From Bryobacterales bacterium (GTDB lineage Bacteria; Acidobacteriota; Terriglobia; Bryobacterales; Bryobacteraceae), in the NCBI GenBank assembly GCA_016713735.1, contig JADJOP010000042.1, forward strand, positions 62,001-126,000: DNA of 64,000 bases, written 5' to 3'. Numbering within the stretch: position 1 is the stretch's first letter; every line of letters begins with the position of its first letter. Positions 23,904-33,015 of the stretch are shown here, piece by piece. The notes under the pieces are model-generated. The model made no database searches. It was not told where the DNA came from and saw only the letters and a program-made list of their open reading frames with translations. A program made the position numbers and the translations under genes.

Positions 23904-24923
23904 ATGAAACTCGCGCTTGCACTCCTCCTCTTCGCACTCGGCACATTCGCCCTCGCCCAAGGGACGCCCGAACGCATCAAGGTTCACGGCAAGAGCCTCG
24001 AAGGCAACCTTTCGGCTGATCCGGCCATCCGCGACGTCTCGGTCTACCTGCCGCCCAGCTACAAGAAGGAAAAGAACCGCCGCTATCCCGTCGTCTACTT
24101 CCTCCACGGCTTCACCGATAGCGACCAGAAGTGGTTCTGGGAAGAGAAGCACTGGATCAACCTGCCCAAGGTGCTCGACCGTGCCCTCGCCGAAGGCGCG
24201 GCCGAAATGATCGTCGTCATGCCCAACGCCTTCACGCTCTTCCAGGGCAGCATGTATTCGAATTCGGTCACCACCGGCGATTGGGAAAGCTACGTCGCGC
24301 GCGAACTGGTCGCCTACATCGACAGCCACTACCGCACGCTCCCGCGCCGCGAAAGCCGCGGCATCGCCGGCCACTCCATGGGCGGCTACGGCACGCTGCG
24401 CATCGGCATGAAGAACCCCGACGTGTTCTCGGCGCTCTACGCGCTCAGTCCCTGCTGCATGGCTCCCGGCGGCACATCGCGCGGCCCGCAGCCCGACCTC
24501 TCCCACGTCCGCACCGCCGAAGACGTGGCCAAGCTCAACTTCTTCCAGAAGGCCTCGCTCGCCGGTGCGGCGGCCTGGTCGCCCAACCCGCAAAACCCGC
24601 CGCTCTATCTCGACCTTGCGCCGCGCGACGGCAACGTGCCGCCCGACCTGATGGCGCGCTGGGCCGCCAACGCCCCGCTCGCTTTCGTCGACCAGTACAT
24701 CACCCATCTCAAACGTTACAAGGGCATCGGCTTCGACGCGGGCGATCAGGAAGCTGTCATCGGCCGCGACGCCAAAGCGTTCAGCGCCAAACTCCAGGCC
24801 TACGGCTTGCTGCACGACTTTGAGATCTACCCCGGCAACCACACCAATCACATCGACGAACGCATCGTGAAGAAGACGATGCCCTTCTTCACGCGCCATC
24901 TCGAGGCGGGAAAAAAACGCTAA
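23904..24923 (+). CDS. Exported esterase of the esterase D / feruloyl esterase type
   Basis: The 339-residue alpha/beta hydrolase has a signal peptide (MKLALALLLFALGTFALAQG) and then the esterase D fold: VSVYLPPSYKKEKNRRYPVVYFLHGFTD, described in parts, with oxyanion loop HGFTD near 69. The nucleophile is S158 in GHSMGGYGTLRIGMKNP. The catalytic histidine is probably in PGNHTNHIDERI near the C-terminus. Family members hydrolyse acyl or feruloyl esters, including those in plant polysaccharides; the substrate here is not determined. It would act in the periplasm or outside the cell. The start at 23904 gives a clean signal peptide; an upstream in-frame start lies on the -10 hexamer. Confidence 0.88.
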   Translation: MKLALALLLFALGTFALAQGTPERIKVHGKSLEGNLSADPAIRDVSVYLPPSYKKEKNRRYPVVYFLHGFTDSDQKWFWEEKHWINLPKVLDRALAEGAAEMIVVMPNAFTLFQGSMYSNSVTTGDWESYVARELVAYIDSHYRTLPRRESRGIAGHSMGGYGTLRIGMKNPDVFSALYALSPCCMAPGGTSRGPQPDLSHVRTAEDVAKLNFFQKASLAGAAAWSPNPQNPPLYLDLAPRDGNVPPDLMARWAANAPLAFVDQYITHLKRYKGIGFDAGDQEAVIGRDAKAFSAKLQAYGLLHDFEIYPGNHTNHIDERIVKKTMPFFTRHLEAGKKR

Positions 24924-24932
24924 GAAGACGCG

Positions 24933-26432
24933 CTAAGGCAGCAGTTCGTACACCACGTAGGCGAAGCGCTTCGAATCCGGCGCCCACGAGTTCACGTTGA
25001 TGCTTCCCTGTCCGCCGAAGAAGGTGACCAGTGTGTCCACCTTGGGGTTTGCCTCCGGCTTCTTCCCCGGGGCTTTGATCATGCGCAGCGTCATGCCGGG
25101 CATGCGGCCGTTGTGACCTTCCGTGCCTGCCGGGAAGGTGAGAAACACGATCTGCTTGCCGTTGGGCGATGGATGCGGGAACCAGTCTTCCCCCGCGTCG
25201 CTCGTGATCTGCTGCGCCAGTGTGTCGGCCTCACCGCCCCCCGTGGCCGGAATACGCCAGATGTTCCAGCCATCCTTGCGATTCGAGTTGAAGTAGATCC
25301 ACTTGCCGTCGGGCGAGTAATCCGGACCGTCGTCGTAGGCGCCCGCCGAGGTAAGGCGCAACTCCTCACCGCCCGTGGGCGCTACGCGGAACAACTCATA
25401 CTTGCCGTTGCGCTGGCCGACGAAGGCGAGCCATTTGCCATCGGGCGACCAGCCGTGAAAGTAACTCGGCGCCGCAGGCGTGAGCAGCTTTGTGCCGCTC
25501 CCATCCGAGGCGGCAAGGAACACCTGCGACTGCCGCGACGATAAGCTCGATGCCGAAAATGCCAACCACTTCCCGTCGCGCGACAGATCGTGATCGTTGT
25601 TGCAGCGGTAGCCTTCTCCCACATCAATCTGCTGCGGCTTCGCCTCGCCTTCCAACGGCAGGCGATACAGATTGCCCCCCGTGTTGATCAACAGCCACTT
25701 CCCATCGCGCGACCAGTTGGGCGCCTCCACCACGCCCTCGGCCTCATACACCGTCTTCGAACTCCGGGTCGTCAAATCAAAAATCGTCACCTTGCTGCGA
25801 TACCGCGGCGCCACCTCCAGCCGCACATGAGTGAAGACAGCCGTCTCGAGCACCTTCGCATCGTGCGAGCACACGCCGAGCCCGACATAGATCGGGCCTG
25901 AGAGTTCCACCACCTGCGGCCCCGTTGCGGCGGACAGCGGTTCACCCGGCTTGCCCGCCTGCATCGTGAACTGGTTGCCGCGCCGCTGCAGCCGCAGACG
26001 CACGGGGCCGCTCACGCTTGATCGCAACTCAGCCGTCACTCCCCCCGGCGCCGCGCGGTATTGCAGCGAGGTCAAGCCATCGCCATGCACAGCGGCGTCC
26101 GCATACGCAGCCCCCGCCGTCAGATCCTGCCGGGCCATGAGTACGGCCTTGCGATGCGCATTCACCCCCGCGCCCACAAACTCCACATCCGCGGTCAGCG
26201 TGAAATCGCCGCTCACACGCCGGTAGGCGAAGTGAAAGGCGTCTTGTGTCCCCCAAATATTCGCGCCACCGCCTGTGATGCGATAAGCGCCAGCCGAGGC
26301 GTCAAACTCCACGCCTCCGCTCAGCGGCGGTTCGCCCACTCCGCTGTGAGCTTCGTGAAACGGAGCCTGCTGCCCGTTCAGCGGCGCGAGAATCAACAGG
26401 CAAGAGAAGGCGAACACGAACGCGGGTCGCAT
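24933..26432 (-). CDS. Exported TolB-like beta-propeller protein with lectin-like N-terminal domain
   Basis: The roughly 499-residue protein has a signal peptide (MRPAFVFAFSCLLILAPLNGQ). An N-terminal jelly-roll domain follows (about 25-210; AGAYRITGGGANIWGTQDAFHFAYRRVSGDFTLTADVEF in parts) like the DUF1349/concanavalin type. From about 220 onward come repeated PD40/TolB blades: PNWSRDGKWLLI, HDLSRDGKWLAFSA, HGWSPDGKWLAFVG, PDYSPDGKWIYFNS, PHPSPNGKQIVFLT. These propellers bind proteins or saccharides in the periplasm. I prefer ATG 26432 over GTG 26438, because the -10-like TATGCT (26442-26447) ends 9 bases before the ATG. It is divergent from the hydrolase gene at 26512. Confidence 0.85.
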   Translation of the reverse strand: MRPAFVFAFSCLLILAPLNGQQAPFHEAHSGVGEPPLSGGVEFDASAGAYRITGGGANIWGTQDAFHFAYRRVSGDFTLTADVEFVGAGVNAHRKAVLMARQDLTAGAAYADAAVHGDGLTSLQYRAAPGGVTAELRSSVSGPVRLRLQRRGNQFTMQAGKPGEPLSAATGPQVVELSGPIYVGLGVCSHDAKVLETAVFTHVRLEVAPRYRSKVTIFDLTTRSSKTVYEAEGVVEAPNWSRDGKWLLINTGGNLYRLPLEGEAKPQQIDVGEGYRCNNDHDLSRDGKWLAFSASSLSSRQSQVFLAASDGSGTKLLTPAAPSYFHGWSPDGKWLAFVGQRNGKYELFRVAPTGGEELRLTSAGAYDDGPDYSPDGKWIYFNSNRKDGWNIWRIPATGGGEADTLAQQITSDAGEDWFPHPSPNGKQIVFLTFPAGTEGHNGRMPGMTLRMIKAPGKKPEANPKVDTLVTFFGGQGSINVNSWAPDSKRFAYVVYELLP

Positions 26433-26441
26433 ATCCACGCC

Positions 26442-26447
26442 AGCATA
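26442..26447 (-). promoter_or_regulatory. -10-like hexamer TATGCT before the TolB-like gene
   Basis: On the minus strand TATGCT ends 9 bases before ATG 26432; no Shine-Dalgarno lies between them. Confidence 0.35.
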
Positions 26448-26511
26448 TCACCCGCCGTTTGCAGTTCTGCGCCGAAACAGCCTCCAGCCGCGCGTTGTTC
26501 CATGAGACACA

Positions 26512-27456
26512 ATGCGCGCCGTAAGCATACTCCTCCTGGTATCCGCCGCCGTGGCCGGCATTGCGGCCCTCACCCCGCATCATCCGGACATCCCTCCTCC
26601 GGGCCGGTTCGTGACGGTGGACGGCGCGCGTCTCCATCTGTGGTGCATCGGCGAGGGCTCGCCCACCGTTGTGCTGGAAGCGGGCCTCGGCGGCACCACA
26701 CTGCACTGGTCGTGGCTGCAACCGGAACTGGCCCAGTCCACCCGCGTCTGCTCCTATGACCGGCCGGGACTCGGATGGTCTGACCCGTTGCCCATGACAC
26801 ACGATGGCCGCTCCCAGGCTCGCCTTCTCCACCGCCTGCTGAACGCAGCGGGCGAACAGGGCCCGTTCGTACTTGTCGGCCACTCCATCGGCGGCAGCTA
26901 CGCCCGCCTCTACCGCGATCAGTTCCGCAACGAGGTGCAGGGAATCGTCCTGCTGGATTCCGTGCAGTCCGGCTACTGTGAGCGCATGCCGGGCGCTGAA
27001 CAATCCATGCGCGACCTCGCCACGCGCCTCGACCTCAGCCGCCGCACGGCGCGCCTTCACGCCGCATCGCTCCTCATCCCCACGCCCGTCTCCTATGGTC
27101 AACTGCCCGAACCTGTGCGCCCTGCCCTTGCCAGCTTCCTCAACTCACCCACCCACCTGGAGGCGATGCAAGGGGAAGCCGAACAGTGGTTCCAGACCAT
27201 GAAGCAGATCAGCTCCGTGCGGCCGCTTGGTTCGCTCCCCCTGCTCGTGCTTTCGGCCGAGGTCAGTGGCGGACCCGTGCGCCGTGAGTGGATGCCCTAC
27301 TGGCGGGAGATGCAGAAGGACCTCGGCATGCTCTCGCGCCAATCCGAGGTGCGCGTCGTGCCCGGCGCAAACCACGAGAGCATCGTCACCAGTCCCGCGC
27401 ATGCCGGCTTCGTCGTGCGCGCCCTTCTTGATTGGATGTGCACCGTCTCGCTGTAG
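26512..27456 (+). CDS. Alpha/beta hydrolase, exported or membrane-anchored
   Basis: The 314-residue protein begins with a hydrophobic signal or anchor (MRAVSILLLVSAAVAGIAAL) followed by a canonical alpha/beta hydrolase domain. The oxyanion loop is in VVLEAGLGGTTLHWSW. RVCSYDRPGLGWS precedes the nucleophile S125 in GHSIGGSYARLY. The acid residue is probably in the LLVLSAEVSG region and the histidine in PGANHESIV. Family breadth prevents naming a substrate. No Shine-Dalgarno or clear -10 hexamer precedes the ATG. It is divergent from the TolB-like gene and convergent with the VWFA gene. Confidence 0.85.
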   Translation: MRAVSILLLVSAAVAGIAALTPHHPDIPPPGRFVTVDGARLHLWCIGEGSPTVVLEAGLGGTTLHWSWLQPELAQSTRVCSYDRPGLGWSDPLPMTHDGRSQARLLHRLLNAAGEQGPFVLVGHSIGGSYARLYRDQFRNEVQGIVLLDSVQSGYCERMPGAEQSMRDLATRLDLSRRTARLHAASLLIPTPVSYGQLPEPVRPALASFLNSPTHLEAMQGEAEQWFQTMKQISSVRPLGSLPLLVLSAEVSGGPVRREWMPYWREMQKDLGMLSRQSEVRVVPGANHESIVTSPAHAGFVVRALLDWMCTVSL

Positions 27457-27476
27457 CGCCCGCTCCCGGCCCGCTG

Positions 27477-29555
27477 CTACAGGCCGGTCTGCGCCGGCAG
27501 AATGACCATCGGCGTGCGGTGGAAGGCAAACTTCTTCCCCGCCTTGTCGACCACGCTCACCTGACACAAATAATCCCCAGGCGGCAGATTCTCCAACGGC
27601 ACACGCAACTGCACCGGTACCGACGGCGACTTCTCGCTGGGCCGCGAATCGATCACCACGGCCTCCGACTCCAGCGCCTTCCCCTTGCGGTTAAACAAAC
27701 TGACGCTCGCTTCGAGATCAAGCGTCTGCGCCGGCGTCGAGCCCGGCTCGTAGACCTCAAACAGCACAAACAGCTCGCCCCCTTCGCGCACCACCCGCGT
27801 CACGCTCGGAACCAGCTTCGCTCCATTGCGCACCAGCGGATTGCCCTTGTTCGACTTGTCCTTCTTGTTCGCCGCCCCGACGCGCTGCTGCAACGGCACG
27901 CGCTGCGTGCCCCACACGACGGAGCTCGTGCGCAGCCACGCCTGCTCGGCGGCCAAATCAGGAATGGTGAACTTTGTTTCAAACGTCCCCAGCCGCCCGT
28001 TCTCATTCTCGCGGGCCACGAACTTCAACCGGTACTCACCCGGCGGCAGCGTGAACGCCGAATCGTACTGCAATAGCTTGCGGCCGAGTTGGCCGAGGTT
28101 CTCCTTGGTCAGCTCAATGCGGATGAAATAGCGCACACTCGCCACGGCCCGGCCACGCTCGTCGCGCACCTCGGCGATGAAGTCGAGCCGCGCCTCTTCG
28201 CGCTGCTTCTTGCGCACCACGGGGATGACGGAGCCGGGGATCTTCACCGCCAGCGGGACGATGTAGCGGTCCTTGGCGCGACGGAACCAGTTCACCTCGA
28301 TCGCCATCGGCAGGTCCGTCACCGGGTCGCCTAGCCGCAGCGCCTCTTCCAGTTGGCGCTCCTTGTCCGTGCTCGAATACTTGTCGAACGTCTTCGGCGC
28401 GTAGTAGCCGGCGCGGTACACGAGTTTGTACTTCTCCGGCAACTTCATCTTCACCTCGACCCTCCGGTAGCGCCCGTCCTCGGCCGGGTTCGACGAATAG
28501 TAGCCGAGAATGTAGTAGCTCGAAAACGACTTCTGCGCCTGCACAATGCCGAGCGACAGGTCGTTTGTGTCGAGCATCGCCTTGCCGCCCGTGTCGGCCG
28601 CCAGCGTGTCCATCGTCTCCTGCTGCGCGTTCACCCGATCACGCCGCTGCCGCTGCGCGCCGCCGCTGAACAGCGAGTCGCCGCGGATGTTGCCGACATC
28701 GGCGTTGCCCGCCGGAGCCTCCGCCATCAGCCCGCGCGCGTCCACCGGATAGAACGAAACGTTGGCCCGCACCGCCGCGTTCACCGTCGCGCGCAACTGC
28801 GATTCGTTCTCTGACCCCGTGCGGCTCGTGCCCGAGCTGAAGTAGACAATCGCCTTCTTCTCGGGCAGCGAGGCGAGCATGTCCACCGCGTCTTCCAACG
28901 CCCCCAGCTTGCGGTCCGTATTGAAGATGTCGAACTCCGAGCTGTCGGCCGTGAACGCCGCGCCTGTGTCTTCGGTCGTCTCATCGGCGGCGGCGCCCTC
29001 GGCCAGGTCGCTTGCCTCGCCCAGCCGCATCTGCTTGATGGCCGCCAGCAGCGACTCCTTGTCGTCGGAGAAATCGTGCAGGATCTTCAACTGGCTGGAG
29101 AACGACATGATCGCCAGCAGATCGCTCTCGTTCATCGACTTCTGAATGTAGTCCTCGGCCGCCCGCCGCGCGCGGATCTCCTCCGCCACGGCAAGCGCCG
29201 AGACATCGAAGTAGAGCACGATCAGCCGCCGGTCGCGATAGCGCAACTCGCCCGGCTTGGAGGCGGAAATCGCCGCTGCCGAGCGCGCCTCCTCTGCCGC
29301 CGCAACAGCCGCCGGGGCAGGCGGCGCCTCTGAGTCCAACCTCTGATACTCAAACACGGAGATGCGCTGCGGCTGCTTGCTTTCGAGAATCTCAAAGTCT
29401 TCGGCCTTGAGACCCTCCACTGGTTTCCCGTCGCGGCTCCTCACCTCGACGTTGACCACCACGAGATTGGTCGTGGTGCGAAATATGGGCTGCTCTTGCG
29501 GCAGGGCGAGCGTGGCGGCGATCAACAGCGCGGCGGTGGGGCGAAGTCGTGGCAT
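27477..29555 (-). CDS. VWFA-related (Acidobacterial-type) exported protein
   Basis: The 692-residue product matches the Acidobacteria-associated VWFA-related family. It has a short signal (MPRLRPTAALLIAATLALPQ), the FRTTTNLVVVNVEVRSRDGKPV segment (given here in outline), and LKAEDFEILESKQPQRISVFE. A von Willebrand A-type fold follows (RLIVLYFDVSALAVAEEI, DLLAIMSFSSQLKILHDFS, KKAIVYFSSGTSRTGSENE). The metal-site motif is DxSxx with only part of the usual serines. C-terminal beta-rich domains cover about 400-690. Such proteins are thought to be extracellular adhesion or scaffold proteins; the role is not proven. It starts 3 bases after the TonB-receptor stop, so the two are translationally linked. 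Confidence 0.85.
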   Translation of the reverse strand: MPRLRPTAALLIAATLALPQEQPIFRTTTNLVVVNVEVRSRDGKPVEGLKAEDFEILESKQPQRISVFEYQRLDSEAPPAPAAVAAAEEARSAAAISASKPGELRYRDRRLIVLYFDVSALAVAEEIRARRAAEDYIQKSMNESDLLAIMSFSSQLKILHDFSDDKESLLAAIKQMRLGEASDLAEGAAADETTEDTGAAFTADSSEFDIFNTDRKLGALEDAVDMLASLPEKKAIVYFSSGTSRTGSENESQLRATVNAAVRANVSFYPVDARGLMAEAPAGNADVGNIRGDSLFSGGAQRQRRDRVNAQQETMDTLAADTGGKAMLDTNDLSLGIVQAQKSFSSYYILGYYSSNPAEDGRYRRVEVKMKLPEKYKLVYRAGYYAPKTFDKYSSTDKERQLEEALRLGDPVTDLPMAIEVNWFRRAKDRYIVPLAVKIPGSVIPVVRKKQREEARLDFIAEVRDERGRAVASVRYFIRIELTKENLGQLGRKLLQYDSAFTLPPGEYRLKFVARENENGRLGTFETKFTIPDLAAEQAWLRTSSVVWGTQRVPLQQRVGAANKKDKSNKGNPLVRNGAKLVPSVTRVVREGGELFVLFEVYEPGSTPAQTLDLEASVSLFNRKGKALESEAVVIDSRPSEKSPSVPVQLRVPLENLPPGDYLCQVSVVDKAGKKFAFHRTPMVILPAQTGL

Positions 29556-29558
29556 GGT

Positions 29559-32500
29559 TTAGAAGCGCAACCTCAGTTCCAGACTGATCCGTCTCATTTG
29601 TCCGGCGTTCGTCGCCAGTCCGTAGTTGGCGCTGTTGAGCGTCGTTCCAAAGTTCGAGATGTTGACGAGGTTGAACACGTTGTCGGCCTCGGCGCGAACC
29701 TCCAGCGCCCGCCGCTCGCCCGCAATCGGAATGCTGCGGTTGAGCGAGGTGTTCACGACAAACAGGTTCGGGCCGGGAATCGTGTTGCGGCCCGCGTTGC
29801 CATAGCGGTTCGCCGCCGGCACGGCAAACGCCTCCGGATTGAAATAGCCCCCGCCGTCCACCACCGGCAACCCGGTCGAGTCGGCGCGCGCGCTGCCCAC
29901 AACGCCCGAACCGCCGGCGTCTGACCGGTTGCCAAGCACGATCGCCGTCAGCGGTGTGCCCGAGTGGGCGCGGATTGTCGTGATCAGCGTCCAGTCGCGC
30001 AGCAGCACCCCTTTCATGCCCTCGGCCGCGCGCCGCGAGCCACGGCTATAGGGCGAGGCCAGCACGAAGTTGGCGTCCAGCGTATGACGCACGTCAAAGC
30101 TCGACAGCCCCCGTTCGGCGCGCAGGTTGTTGTTGTCCTGCACCACCGTCGTCCGCCCTCCGCCATACGTCGACACATCGTCGATCGACTTGCCGTATTG
30201 ATACCGCGCGTTGAACGTGAAGCCGCCCCGGAAGCGCCGCGTCAGGCGCACATTGCCCGAGTGGAGAATGGAGTTGCCGATGGCGCTGTCCAGCGTAAAG
30301 CCGAGCGCGTAGGGAATCGGCCGGCGGTTCTCGGAGTCGGTGGGCGAACCGGGCGGCGCCTGGTTCGGCAGCCGTTGCACATCCAGCCGCGTCCCCTTCG
30401 TGCCCAGGTAGCCCGCTTCGAGAACGAGCGAGTGCGGCAGGTTCGTCTGCACGGAGAAGTTCCATGTCTGCCCGTATCCTGTCCGGTAGCCACGATCCAC
30501 GGCGAATGTGTTCTGGATCAGGTTGCCCGCCGGCGCCGTCACAAACCCGCTGCGAATCGTCAACGGCCGGTCCAGCGTCGTGGTCTGCTGCGTGGTGCTG
30601 GCAAACGGCGGTTGCTGCGCCAGGCGGCTCGCCAGTTGGCTATAGATGGCCGCGTTGAAATAGAGTCCATAGCCGCCGCGCAACTGTAGCGACTTCTTCG
30701 GCAGCGGCTTCCAGGCGAACCCGAAACGCGGCGCCACGTTGTTGCGGTCCGGGTCAATCAGCGCACTGGGGAAGCTGCCCGTGTACGCGCCGCTGGTGCC
30801 GGGCGTCACTACCGCCACACCCGCGAAGCCGGAAGCGATGTCGAGATTGGAGGCCCGTCCGTTCTTCTCATACGTCGGGTTGGTGAACTCGTAACGCACG
30901 CCGGCGTTGATGCTCAGGTTGGCGTTGACGCGCCAGTCATCCTGCGTGAACAGGCTCAAACTCCATCCGCGAAAGTAGTTGTCGGCGTTCCCGTAGCGGA
31001 TGTTGGCCGTCTGCGGAAATCCGAGCAAAAAGTCCGCAAAGTCGTAGCCCGTGTTGTTCAGCGGACTTCCGCTGGCATCAATCGCGCTCGTCAACAGACC
31101 GCTGAAGGCATACGCCCCGCGTCCGGTCGGCTCGCTGATCTGGTTCGTCAGGCTGCGCCGGAAATTGATCCCCGTGGTGAAGTTGTGCTGGCCGCGCGTC
31201 ATCGTGATGCCCTCAGTCACAGCCCACGATTGGTCGGTACGGAAGTTGGGATTGCCGTCGTTCAGCGCGCCGAAGTTAGTGAAGCTCAGGTTGGGCGGGC
31301 CGAAGGAGAACGGATTGCGCGATGTGCCGGCAATGCCCAGGCTCGCCGCCACGTCCGTGCCGTAGGCGAAGTAAGGAGTCGTCGTCGAGCGGTTGCGGCT
31401 GAAGTCCAGGCGCAGGTTGCTCAGCATCACCGGCGACAGAGTGTGCGTCCACCCCAGGTTCACGCGCAGCCCGCGTCCGTAGGTTTCGTCGCGGAAACCG
31501 AAGAGCTGCAGCGTCTCACCCGTGCGCCGTTGAAATCCCGCACCCAGCGACAGTCTGTCTTTGCTCCCCAGCGGCTGCATCACGCGCACATCCAGGTTGT
31601 CGTTGTTGTTCGGGTTCGCATTCACGATGTTGTAGTTCTGCACGCTCCCTGGCTGCGTTTCTTGCGGGAAAAATGCCAGCAGCCCGGCGGCGGCCGGATC
31701 GATGCGCGATTGCGGCAGCCGCCGGTCGGGAAACGGCGTGCCCGAGAGCGGATCGAAAATCGCCACCGCACGGCCGCGCACACGCGAAGCGGAGAAGTCG
31801 CCCGTCCGCGCCGCTGCCGTCGGCACAATCCCAAACCGGCTCACCGGGTTGTTGCTTCGCGTGCCGTTATAGTTCACAAAGAAGATCGTGTCCGGCGCCG
31901 AAAACAGCTTCGGGATGCGCAGTGGCCCACCCAGCCCGATGCCATACCGTGCGCGCGAGTATTCAGGCTTGGCCACCTCCTGCCCGTTGATCGAAAACGC
32001 CCGCGCATCGAACGCCGAGTTGTTCAACGAAAACGTCGCCCGCCCGCGGATCTGCGCCTGCTGGTTGCGCCGCCGGTTGCCAAATGCCGCCACGCCGCGC
32101 TGCCCAAGAAACGCCGGACGCCCACCTGGACCCGTTCGCGCCACACGCCGGTCCACCTTCGCCTCACGGCGTCCTCCCGGACCCCCCGCGCCACCCGGAC
32201 CGAATCCCCCCGGGCCCGCAAAGCCTGGCCCACCCGGTCCGCCACCGCCCGGTCCACCGGCAGGGCCTCCACCCGGACCACCCGCCCGCGCCCCCATCAT
32301 CCCCGGCGCCTGCCCCTGTCCCAACTGCCCCTGCCCCTCCATGCCGGCCGGCCCGCCCGGCATCCCCGCCTCGCCAAAGCCCGGCCCGCCTGGCCCGCCC
32401 GGAGGCCCAAAGCCCGGTCCGAAGCCCGGCCCCGGCAACCCCTCCTCCGCCATCCCCAAGCCCTCGCTCGAACTGCCGCTCACCAAAAACGTCTCCGTCG

Positions 32501-32942
32501 CCGTGCGCGCAAACTCCGGTTGCGGCGTGGCCGGCACATCAAAGTTCAACTCCGTCTGCGCCGCGCCGCCCTGCGGCTCCACGCGGTTCATTTGCATCCG
32601 CTGAAACGCTTCGCGATCCTGCCTGATCCGGTTAGCCAGGCTCACCCGCGGCACGGCGATGGTCAAGGCAAACTCCTGCCCGCCCGAGGCCGGAAGCTGC
32701 ACCGATTGTGTCAACGCGTTGAACCCGAAGGCACTGACATCCACACGCCATTCGCCCTCGGCCAGGCCGCGTGCCGTAAAGCCGCCATCCGCGCGCGAAT
32801 ACACAACCAGTTTCTGTTCGCCCTGGGTCAGCGTCACGGTCGCGCCAGGAATCGGCAGTTGATTCGACCGCACGAAGCCGCTGAAATCGGCCCCAGACGC
32901 CAGTGCCGCGGCGCCGAGCATCGTAAGAATGCGCAAAAGCAT
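29559..32942 (-). CDS. TonB-dependent receptor, Oar-like, with carboxypeptidase-regulatory domain and Gly/Pro-rich tract
   Basis: The 1127-residue outer-membrane protein has a signal peptide (MLLRILTMLGAAALASGADF) and an N-terminal carboxypeptidase-regulatory-like domain (about 20-100; IPGATVTLTQGEQKLVVYSRADGGFTARGL in parts). A Gly/Pro-rich linker spans 166-258, followed by a plug-like region and a C-terminal beta-barrel ending in LELRLRF with the terminal aromatic typical of outer-membrane barrels. Start ATG 32942 was chosen for the signal peptide. These receptors are numerous in Bryobacterales and probably import oligosaccharides or other large substrates; a specific ligand cannot be assigned. 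The VWFA gene follows after 3 bases. The collagen-like linker is unusual for the family. Confidence 0.87.
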   Translation of the reverse strand: MLLRILTMLGAAALASGADFSGFVRSNQLPIPGATVTLTQGEQKLVVYSRADGGFTARGLAEGEWRVDVSAFGFNALTQSVQLPASGGQEFALTIAVPRVSLANRIRQDREAFQRMQMNRVEPQGGAAQTELNFDVPATPQPEFARTATETFLVSGSSSEGLGMAEEGLPGPGFGPGFGPPGGPGGPGFGEAGMPGGPAGMEGQGQLGQGQAPGMMGARAGGPGGGPAGGPGGGGPGGPGFAGPGGFGPGGAGGPGGRREAKVDRRVARTGPGGRPAFLGQRGVAAFGNRRRNQQAQIRGRATFSLNNSAFDARAFSINGQEVAKPEYSRARYGIGLGGPLRIPKLFSAPDTIFFVNYNGTRSNNPVSRFGIVPTAAARTGDFSASRVRGRAVAIFDPLSGTPFPDRRLPQSRIDPAAAGLLAFFPQETQPGSVQNYNIVNANPNNNDNLDVRVMQPLGSKDRLSLGAGFQRRTGETLQLFGFRDETYGRGLRVNLGWTHTLSPVMLSNLRLDFSRNRSTTTPYFAYGTDVAASLGIAGTSRNPFSFGPPNLSFTNFGALNDGNPNFRTDQSWAVTEGITMTRGQHNFTTGINFRRSLTNQISEPTGRGAYAFSGLLTSAIDASGSPLNNTGYDFADFLLGFPQTANIRYGNADNYFRGWSLSLFTQDDWRVNANLSINAGVRYEFTNPTYEKNGRASNLDIASGFAGVAVVTPGTSGAYTGSFPSALIDPDRNNVAPRFGFAWKPLPKKSLQLRGGYGLYFNAAIYSQLASRLAQQPPFASTTQQTTTLDRPLTIRSGFVTAPAGNLIQNTFAVDRGYRTGYGQTWNFSVQTNLPHSLVLEAGYLGTKGTRLDVQRLPNQAPPGSPTDSENRRPIPYALGFTLDSAIGNSILHSGNVRLTRRFRGGFTFNARYQYGKSIDDVSTYGGGRTTVVQDNNNLRAERGLSSFDVRHTLDANFVLASPYSRGSRRAAEGMKGVLLRDWTLITTIRAHSGTPLTAIVLGNRSDAGGSGVVGSARADSTGLPVVDGGGYFNPEAFAVPAANRYGNAGRNTIPGPNLFVVNTSLNRSIPIAGERRALEVRAEADNVFNLVNISNFGTTLNSANYGLATNAGQMRRISLELRLRF
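32169..32447 (-). repeat. Gly/Pro-rich low-complexity tract inside the TonB receptor gene
   Basis: Residues 166-258 are mostly Gly and Pro, with many GPGG, GGPGG and PGFG units plus a few Met, Gln and Ala. The DNA is correspondingly C-rich on the plus strand and prone to slippage. Confidence 0.8.
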
Positions 32943-33002
32943 AAAGTGAAGTGTGCCGCCCCTTGTGTAGACGGCGGCGAGTCCCCCAGGTGTTACCCAT
33001 CC

Positions 33003-33008
33003 TATAAT
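33003..33008 (+). promoter_or_regulatory. Consensus -10 hexamer TATAAT before the DUF4159 gene
   Basis: TATAAT is a perfect -10 element ending 7 bases before ATG 33016. It overlaps the alternative upstream ATG at 33007, so transcription should start at or next to 33016. Confidence 0.55.
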
Positions 33009-33015
33009 GGCCGCC

